A program made the position numbers and the translations under genes. Under the pieces are notes generated by a model. That model made no database searches and had not been told where the DNA came from. It saw only the letters and a list, made by a program, of their open reading frames with translations. A stretch of DNA of 33,176 bases from Ga0074139 sp964515195 (lineage in GTDB: Bacteria; Bdellovibrionota; Bdellovibrionia; Bdellovibrionales; Bdellovibrionaceae): positions 1 to 33,176 of the forward strand of contig CAZETK010000037.1 of the NCBI GenBank assembly GCA_964515195.1. The letters run 5' to 3'. This document shows positions 25,504 through 30,536 of the stretch, in pieces. The number at the start of each line of letters is the position of its first letter. The first letter of the stretch is position 1.

Positions 25504-25539
25504 GTAACAGTTTTGATTTTAATTCGAAAGGCGGTACGT

Positions 25540-26607
25540 ATGAACGAGAATTCCAACACCTCGACCACTATTTTGCCAGCGTCAAATAATGGTCAGGCAT
25601 TACCTTGGGGAGCGCAAAATCCAGCTCCGAAACCGGAGCCACGGGCTATTATTTATCAATCTGATGTTATGACTCAGTTGATGAAGATGATTGAACGTGT
25701 TGCTCCTTCTCAGGCCAACGTCTTGGTCATGGGTGAGTCGGGAACAGGAAAGGAGCTTATCGCACGCTCCATTCACGAAAAATCCAACCGCAAAAACAAG
25801 CCATTTGTGGCCATCAACTGCGGCGCTTTACGTGAAACCCTTCTGGAGTCCGAATTGTTCGGGCATGAAAAAGGATCCTTCACAGGCGCCTACACTCGCA
25901 AGACGGGTCTAGCTGAAGTCGCCAACGGTGGAACACTTTTCTTAGACGAAATCGGAGAGCTTTCCCAAGGCATTCAAGCCAAGCTTCTTCGCTTTGTTCA
26001 GGAAGGTGAAATTTACCGCGTAGGCGGAAAAGAACCGATTAAAGTGGATATTCGGCTTATTTCAGCCACGAATCGTGATCTTGAACAAGAAGTTGCAAAA
26101 GGAAATTTCCGTGAAGACCTTTTCTATCGTATTAACACCATCGTCGTCACAACCCCCCCTCTGCGTCGACGAAAAGAAGACATCCCGTCTTTGATCAATC
26201 ACTTCTTGAATCAATCTCAACATGCGTACTTGAACCGAGGGCTGAGAATCTCAGACGAGGCCCTTCAAGTCGTGGTAAAATATGATTGGCCGGGAAATAT
26301 TCGAGAGTTGCAAAACGTTTGTGAACGGCTTCAAATCCTGTCGGAAGGCCATGAGATCATGTTGGGAGACCTTCCTGATCATATCCGCAACCCCGAGAAA
26401 AACGATAAGTTTATCGAGTACGATCCTCAGCTGCCTTTGTATGAACTCGAAAAAAAGTACATTTTGAAGGCCCTTGATTTCTTCGGCGGAAATAAAACAC
26501 AGGCGGCCCAGAATTTGGGAATCACAATCAAGACACTTTATAACAAGCTCCACGAGTATGGAGAGTTTGACCGGTACGCGGTTCATTCGCGGCCCTCAAA
26601 GCAGTAA
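25540..26607 (+). CDS. Sigma-54-dependent transcriptional activator (AAA+ plus Fis-type HTH), no sensor domain
   Basis: I choose ATG 25540, 5 nt after GAAAGGCGG, giving 355 residues; an in-frame start at 25513 would add nine unlikely residues. The first 35 residues are low-complexity (Asn, Ser, Pro) with no receiver, GAF or PAS domain. The AAA+ domain has Walker A GESGTGKE (65-72), sigma-54 contact loop GSFTGA (112-117; usual form GAFTGA), Walker B 'GGTLFLDEIGEL' (130-141) and the arginine-finger region 'REDLFYRIN'. The C-terminus is a Fis-type helix-turn-helix 'GGNKTQAAQNLGITIKTLYNKL'. It should drive ATP-dependent open-complex formation by sigma-54 polymerase. With no input domain, its control may be at expression level, which fits the palindrome and long structured leader upstream. 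Confidence 0.93.
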   Translation: MNENSNTSTTILPASNNGQALPWGAQNPAPKPEPRAIIYQSDVMTQLMKMIERVAPSQANVLVMGESGTGKELIARSIHEKSNRKNKPFVAINCGALRETLLESELFGHEKGSFTGAYTRKTGLAEVANGGTLFLDEIGELSQGIQAKLLRFVQEGEIYRVGGKEPIKVDIRLISATNRDLEQEVAKGNFREDLFYRINTIVVTTPPLRRRKEDIPSLINHFLNQSQHAYLNRGLRISDEALQVVVKYDWPGNIRELQNVCERLQILSEGHEIMLGDLPDHIRNPEKNDKFIEYDPQLPLYELEKKYILKALDFFGGNKTQAAQNLGITIKTLYNKLHEYGEFDRYAVHSRPSKQ

Positions 26608-26621
26608 CAGTTGGCAGTCTC

Positions 26622-26657
26622 AACCGAAGGATCATGACTCTGTCGGATCTTTCGGTT
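26622..26657. repeat. 12-bp hairpin after the sigma-54 activator gene
   Basis: AACCGAAGGATC (26622-26633) pairs with GATCTTTCGGTT (26646-26657) through 11 Watson-Crick pairs and one G-T wobble around a 12-nt loop. No T-tract follows, so termination is uncertain. It lies 14 nt after the activator stop and 24 nt before the next gene's ribosome site. Confidence 0.6.
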
Positions 26658-26691
26658 CATTCAAAATCGGTAAAGAGACTAGGAGGAATTC

Positions 26692-27546
26692 ATGTTGAAG
26701 GTTCTGATGATAATATGGGGGCTCATGCTAGGTGCACAGGCTTATGCGAGTTCTCCGGTTCAGTCCTGTATGGATTCCTTACAATATCACTTCCTGGCTA
26801 ACCGCCAGGAAGCTCACGCTATTTGTAAGCAAGACTCTTCAGCTAAATTCCTGAATTGCATGGAGCAAAAGGCCTATGCCACAAGCCAGGACATTTCAGT
26901 TTCAGCCTCTCAATGTTCTCAGAAGGTTAAGTTAGCCTCTCCCTATCAGACCTGTGAAGCCAATATGCAGATTTATGCTCGTATGTCTTATGATCGGGCC
27001 GTCCAGATTTGTCATTGGGATCGAAGTGATGTGATGCAAGTTTGCTTAATGGATCTAGCTCAAAAGGCCAGGTTCCACTCTGAGCACGCTATTCAGTATT
27101 GTGCATTTGCAAGCCATAATTATCGTGAAAAGTTACCCTTCTTTACCAATTGTGTAGTGAATAACTCGCGCCAAGGTTACAAGGTGGTCGATGCCGTTCA
27201 ACTTTGCCACAATCGAATTCTTGGGATTGATGTGCCAGTTCAAAAGCCTCGACCAAAACCAGCTCCCAAGCCCAATCCAAAAGTAGAAGTTGAAGTCAGC
27301 CCTGGTCGTCCTGTGAATCCAGGAGTCGGCGTTGATCCCACGCCCAACCCCGCTGGCAAGGTTATAATTGCACCTGCGCCTTCGACTGGTGGCACTTCTG
27401 CAGACTCCCAAAAACAAACGGGAGTCAGCCAAAAAGTTCCGACTCCCGTTGAAATTAAAGTTCAGGAAAGTTCTGAGCTAGAGATTCTTGATGATCAGCC
27501 CCTTGACTCAGGATCCACATCCAATGCGGAGTCCTTACCGATCTAA
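26692..27546 (+). CDS. Secreted protein with five C-x18-C disulfide-type repeats and a Pro-rich tail
   Basis: The 284-residue protein starts 5 nt after a perfect AGGAGG. Residues 1-19 are a signal peptide ('VLMIIWGLMLGAQAYAS'). All ten cysteines fall in five pairs: C26-C45, C56-C75, C88-C107, C118-C137 (each C-x18-C) and C154-C172 (C-x17-C). Each unit ends with a similar motif, for example 'EAHAIC', 'DRAVQIC', 'EHAIQYC', 'DAVQLC', consistent with a small disulfide-clamped helical hairpin. From about residue 182 a Lys/Pro-rich linker ('KPRPKPAPKPNPK') leads into an unstructured Pro/Gly/Ser tail with an acidic end. I do not recognise the family. Exported, oxidised and repetitive, it is probably periplasmic or surface-exposed, perhaps binding a ligand or the cell wall. 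It may share a transcript with the sigma-54 activator. Confidence 0.8.
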   Translation: MLKVLMIIWGLMLGAQAYASSPVQSCMDSLQYHFLANRQEAHAICKQDSSAKFLNCMEQKAYATSQDISVSASQCSQKVKLASPYQTCEANMQIYARMSYDRAVQICHWDRSDVMQVCLMDLAQKARFHSEHAIQYCAFASHNYREKLPFFTNCVVNNSRQGYKVVDAVQLCHNRILGIDVPVQKPRPKPAPKPNPKVEVEVSPGRPVNPGVGVDPTPNPAGKVIIAPAPSTGGTSADSQKQTGVSQKVPTPVEIKVQESSELEILDDQPLDSGSTSNAESLPI

Positions 27547-27572
27547 TCTCACAGCTTATTCAAGAGGATGGA

Positions 27573-28097
27573 TTAGAAATATCCTTCTTCTTCTCCGTCA
27601 TCATCATTGTCATCATCTGGTAAATCTTCGGATTCAAATTGATCGTCTTCTAGCGGTTCCTCATCTTCAAGATCTTCGAAACTTTCTTCTTCAGAATCTT
27701 CTGCTTCAGAAAACTCCTCATCCTCTTCTGGAGTCAAGTCATCATCCAGACCTGTAAGGGTTCCCACTTCAGATTCATCTTCAAATTCATTGGCAAGATC
27801 TTCAAATAGTGGGGCTACAGGAGTGACAGCCGCTGTCTCTTCCATTCTGTCTTTTTTAGGAGTCGTTTTTTTAGTCGCTTTCTTGGCAGTAGATTTCTTA
27901 GGAGCTTGTTTAGTGGCCTTTTTGGTGGTTTTTTTAGCTGCTTTTTTGGTGGCTTTTTTAGTGGCCTTTTTCTTAGGAGCCGCTTTTTTCGCAACTTTCT
28001 TTGTAGCCTTTTTAGTGGTTTTTTTGGTGGTTTTTTTAGCTGCCTTTTTGGTGGCTTTTTTAGTCGTTTTTTTAGCTGCCTTTTTCTTTTTCGCCAT
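27573..28097 (-). CDS. Histone H1-like basic protein with acidic tail
   Basis: I take the ATG at 28097, 8 nt after AGGAG, giving 174 residues; a GTG at 28106 abuts the ribosome site and is less likely. Residues 1 to about 88 consist almost entirely of Lys, Ala and Thr in 'KKATKKAAKKTTKK'-like units with Pro spacers, as in histone H1 C-terminal tails and bacterial H1-like nucleoid proteins. Residues from about 90 on are the reverse: Asp/Glu-rich with Ser and Leu, ending 'DDDGEEEGYF'. I infer a DNA-compacting protein whose acidic tail might compete with DNA or bind a partner. The repeats make the DNA low-complexity; repeat number may vary between strains. It is convergent to the Cys-repeat gene, 26 nt away. 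Confidence 0.85.
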   Translation of the reverse strand: MAKKKKAAKKTTKKATKKAAKKTTKKTTKKATKKVAKKAAPKKKATKKATKKAAKKTTKKATKQAPKKSTAKKATKKTTPKKDRMEETAAVTPVAPLFEDLANEFEDESEVGTLTGLDDDLTPEEDEEFSEAEDSEEESFEDLEDEEPLEDDQFESEDLPDDDNDDDGEEEGYF

Positions 28098-28156
28098 GTG
28101 ATTCACTCCTTATGAATATGGAACTTTCTTACATCATCGAGACTAGCTATAAACAA

Positions 28157-28819
28157 CTATTGAGGCAAGGAAATGAAAAGGAACATTCCGCCGTTCATCG
28201 GGGAGTGATGGGGATGGGTCGAGAACCGACCAATTTCTAGGAAGGTATTGTTATAGGTGATAGAGTACTGACGCGAATCACCTTGATCAAAAGGAGTCTG
28301 AATAAAGACACCAAAAGCGGGCGCGTTGAAGTAAAGATAAAGTACGCTTTGGCTTTGAGAATCAAGGGATAGAGCCAAATGAGAAGCTCGACCTTTAGGA
28401 AAGTAAGGAAGGCTATCACCATTGGGAAGATGGGTGACTTCTGGCAGATTGACGCCTTGCAAAACCCACTGGGCGGGGACTGATAAATAAGCTGTTTTAA
28501 AGCCCACGTTATTTGAGAGGATCGAACCCGTCACTTGATTATCGACAGTCGCAAGAGGCCCTGCTGGCACGAAAGAATTGATACCGATGGGGACTATAAT
28601 ATTTAATTTAGAGTTTTGAATATCGTTTAAAACTTGGAGTCCTTCAAATGGACCAGTCTGAATAAAAGCTTTTAAAGACTGATTGACCGGAGTCGGGGTG
28701 TTGCCCGAATCTCCGTGATCACTTGAACCTTCTGATTGTTCCGTGCCGAAAGTCTTAAAACCTTCAGAACAACCCAGAGCTAAAATAAATAAAATAGTAA
28801 CTAAAATCGATAATTTCAT
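28157..28819 (-). CDS. Putative lipoprotein of unknown function
   Basis: From ATG 28819 the protein has 220 residues. Residues 1-16 are a hydrophobic signal ('LSILVTILFILALG') followed by Cys17, a plausible lipidation site with a slightly unusual A-L-G-C box. A Ser/Gly/Asp/Thr linker comes next, then a beta-rich domain with segments such as 'SVLYLYFNAPAFGVFIQTPF' (in parts) and 'QYSITYNNTFLEIGRF', ending in a His/Pro-rich 'HPHHSPMNGG'. I do not recognise the family. The start codon directly follows the T-tract of the flagellin terminator, so there is no room for a ribosome site outside the terminator stem; a TTG at 28858 is an alternative start, but would put 13 odd residues before the signal. 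Confidence 0.7.
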   Translation of the reverse strand: MKLSILVTILFILALGCSEGFKTFGTEQSEGSSDHGDSGNTPTPVNQSLKAFIQTGPFEGLQVLNDIQNSKLNIIVPIGINSFVPAGPLATVDNQVTGSILSNNVGFKTAYLSVPAQWVLQGVNLPEVTHLPNGDSLPYFPKGRASHLALSLDSQSQSVLYLYFNAPAFGVFIQTPFDQGDSRQYSITYNNTFLEIGRFSTHPHHSPMNGGMFLFISLPQ

Positions 28820-28820
28820 A

Positions 28821-28853
28821 AAAAAACCCAGGACCTGATTGAAAGGTCCTGGG
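28821..28853 (-). terminator. Rho-independent terminator of the flagellin gene
   Basis: On the minus strand CCCAGGACC (28853-28845) pairs perfectly with GGTCCTGGG (28835-28827) around a 9-nt loop and is followed by six T (28826-28821). It lies 19 nt after the flagellin stop. The T-tract is followed, after one base, by the ATG of the next gene. Confidence 0.88.
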
Positions 28854-28872
28854 CCCAATTCCGCTAAGGTTA

Positions 28873-29706
28873 TTATCCAATCAGCTTAAGAGCTAATTGA
28901 TTTGTTTGATTCGCCTGAGCCAAAGTGGAAGTACCGGCTTGTAACAAGATATTGTTACGAACCATTTCAGAAGACGCCTGTGCCACATCTGTATCACGGA
29001 TACGAGAGTTAGCGGCTGACATGTTCTCCTGAGCGACACCTAAGTTGTCCACAGTTGAAGTCAATCGGTTTTGAAGAGCACCTAAGTTCGCGCGAGTTCC
29101 GTTCACACTGGTTTGAGCCGCATCCAGCATCTCAAGAGCTGTTTGAGCACCTTGTTTAGAGGTGTAATCAAGCCCTGAAAGTCCCAGATGGTCCAAAGTG
29201 GCGATATTTTCTGAAGCTTTGAATGTGATTCTATCTTCAGAGTCATTATTAAAAATACCAATTTGGTAATCAAAGTCAGGTGAAGAGCCATCAAGAAGCT
29301 TAGTGGATCCCCAAGTCGTAACAGAAGCGATACGCTGGATCTCCTCTTTAAGTTGCTGAACCTCTTTATCCAAGAAGCCACGCTCTGTCTCACCAACGGT
29401 GTCAGAAGCGGCTTGGATACCCAATTCACGAAGACGGGTGATGATGTTTCCAATTTCGTTCAATCCACCTTCAGCAGTTTGAACCATGGAGATACCATCG
29501 TTAGCGTTTCGTTGAGCTTGAGCGGCTGATCGGATTTGAGCTTTCAAATTTTCAGAGATCGCTAATCCGGCAGCGTCGTCAGCTGCGATATTGATTCGGC
29601 TACCAGAAGACAATTGCGCCATGGACTTATTCATGACTCGTTGGCTTCCAACCAAGTTTCTTTGAGCGTTAATTGCTGCAATGTTTGTTGTTACACGCAT
29701 TCCCAT
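28873..29706 (-). CDS. fliC: Flagellin
   Basis: The 277-residue flagellar filament protein has the conserved D0/D1 N-terminus ('VTTNIAAINAQRNLVGSQ', 'MAQLSSGSRINIAADDAAGLAISE') and C-terminus ('TRANLGALQNRLTSTVDNL', 'RDTDVAQASSEMVRNNIL', ending 'ANQTNQLALKLIG'). The central variable D2/D3 region is nearly absent, so this is a short, core-only flagellin. It is exported unprocessed by the flagellar type III apparatus. Strong GGAGG lies 9 nt before the ATG. A five-codon frame with its own GGAGG lies upstream, and a perfect terminator lies downstream. Species of this kind carry several flagellin genes; which paralogue this is cannot be told. The symbol is generic. Confidence 0.97.
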   Translation of the reverse strand: MGMRVTTNIAAINAQRNLVGSQRVMNKSMAQLSSGSRINIAADDAAGLAISENLKAQIRSAAQAQRNANDGISMVQTAEGGLNEIGNIITRLRELGIQAASDTVGETERGFLDKEVQQLKEEIQRIASVTTWGSTKLLDGSSPDFDYQIGIFNNDSEDRITFKASENIATLDHLGLSGLDYTSKQGAQTALEMLDAAQTSVNGTRANLGALQNRLTSTVDNLGVAQENMSAANSRIRDTDVAQASSEMVRNNILLQAGTSTLAQANQTNQLALKLIG

Positions 29707-29731
29707 ATTTACTATCCTCCGTTTAATTTTT

Positions 29732-29749
29732 TTAACTTGTTAACTTCAT
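29732..29749 (-). CDS. Five-codon leader reading frame before flagellin
   Basis: ATG-AAG-TTA-ACA-AGT-TAA on the minus strand encodes M-K-L-T-S. Its start is 7 nt after GGAGG, ideal spacing. The flagellin ribosome site follows 11 nt after its stop. Both sites share the same ACGGAGGAT sequence, so one may be a duplicate of the other. It may be a translated leader or a remnant of a duplicated flagellin start. Confidence 0.4.
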   Translation of the reverse strand: MKLTS

Positions 29750-30166
29750 AAAAAATCCTCCGTGTCATTTGCCCCTTTATAAGAGGGGTTGGCATCCAAG
29801 CCTATTGATGGTTATTTGGCCTTTTGTTAAAACCGTATTTCGAACTTTCTTCGTTCGAATCCGCATCAGTTTTTATCTCATCCTTGAAGGCCCTCCTTTC
29901 GTTTCGTAGAAGAGAATCTGACCTTGATTCTCTGGATCGTCCTCTATCCCAGTTAAAGGTTGATATCGTCTGACAGGTAAAAGTTCGACTTCTTACGTCG
30001 GCTTCTTGACAGGACTGTAGGCGAGAATTGTTACTTGAAGGCCACAATTGGACTCAGGTCCATCAGCACAAGATCTAGCTTTGCCCAGGTTTTGCACCTG
30101 TAGAGGCAATTTTTACGAGACAAGGCCAGACGGAGGTAGTGTTAGGATTCAGTCGAAGCCGTGGTC
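29750..30166. other. Long flagellin upstream region without a convincing gene
   Basis: This spacer between the small four-cysteine gene and the flagellin leader holds no gene I trust. It contains several inverted repeats: TTCGAAC/GTTCGAA (29839-29859, 7-nt loop), AGAGAATC/GATTCTCT (29911-29933, 7-nt loop), TGGAC/GTCCA (30049-30062) and a compound stem at 30081-30109. I found no clear sigma-28 or sigma-54 promoter for flagellin, so its start site is unresolved. A TTGACA at 30006 on the plus strand has no good -10 partner. Confidence 0.5.
30081..30114 (+). terminator. Terminator-like compound hairpin, plus-facing, upstream of flagellin
   Basis: TTGCC-CAGGT (30081-30090), loop TTTGC, ACCTG (30096-30100), bulge TAGA and GGCAA (30105-30109) form a stem followed by five T. 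This would terminate a plus-strand transcript, but no plus gene ends here. It may end an antisense small RNA (roughly 30040-30114) or, read on the minus strand, be part of the flagellin leader structure. Confidence 0.35.
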
Positions 30167-30430
30167 TTAATCGACTTCCTGAAAGCGACAAAGGGCCATT
30201 TTGCCGCTCAACAGGTAATCATGCTCTTGTTGTGAGCGGCGGTGGTGGCGGGAATTATAGCCTAAAGTGCATTGTTCGTTTTCGCTGTCAAAGTGAGAGC
30301 AGTCATCGCAAGCCCATGGAAGAGTCAAACGGCGATAAAGGTCAGGGCGAATACCATCCTTCTTAATAGATGGTTGCAGACGTTTAGGCGTTTTGGATTT
30401 AGCGGGAGTCTGCTTTTGTTTTCGGGCCAT
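30167..30430 (-). CDS. Small four-cysteine protein, probable metal-binding
   Basis: From ATG 30430 the protein has 87 residues. The first 35 are basic (Lys, Arg, Gln, Pro) and probably disordered. The rest holds C41, C44, C54 and C81: 'CDDCSHFDSENEQCTLGY' then a His/Arg-rich 'NSRHHRRSQQEH' and 'MALCRFQEVD'. The C-x2-C-x9-C-x26-C spacing suggests a zinc or iron-sulfur site. I recall similar small uncharacterised proteins in delta-proteobacteria-like genomes but cannot name the family. A longer in-frame start (30454) exists; neither has a strong ribosome site. It is divergent from clpB, 106 nt away. Confidence 0.65.
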   Translation of the reverse strand: MARKQKQTPAKSKTPKRLQPSIKKDGIRPDLYRRLTLPWACDDCSHFDSENEQCTLGYNSRHHRRSQQEHDYLLSGKMALCRFQEVD

Positions 30431-30536
30431 TGACAAACTTTCTATAAGCCTCATGTTTAATTCAGGACGTCGATCAGGATGAAGTTTCTGGCTATTCGAG
30501 TCCCACTTAAGTTCTAAGAACTGTGTAGAGGTGTAT

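Noticed and set aside
27790..28101. Hydrophobic plus-strand frame opposite the H1-like gene
   Set aside because: Its Phe/Leu/Val-rich 'membrane protein' look is only the complement of repeated Lys and Ala codons; it has no ribosome site.
29802..30047. 81-codon minus-strand frame upstream of flagellin
   Set aside because: It starts with TTG, has no ribosome site, an Arg/Ser/Asn-rich composition and no recognisable domain; it is more likely flagellin leader sequence.
30030..30110. c-di-GMP-I (GEMM) riboswitch before flagellin
   Set aside because: The minus strand has two GCAAA segments (GTGCAAAACC and GGGCAAAGC) that recall GEMM, but the P2 hairpin that should separate them is missing and the first segment is itself a hairpin. 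A covariance search with RF01051 would settle it.
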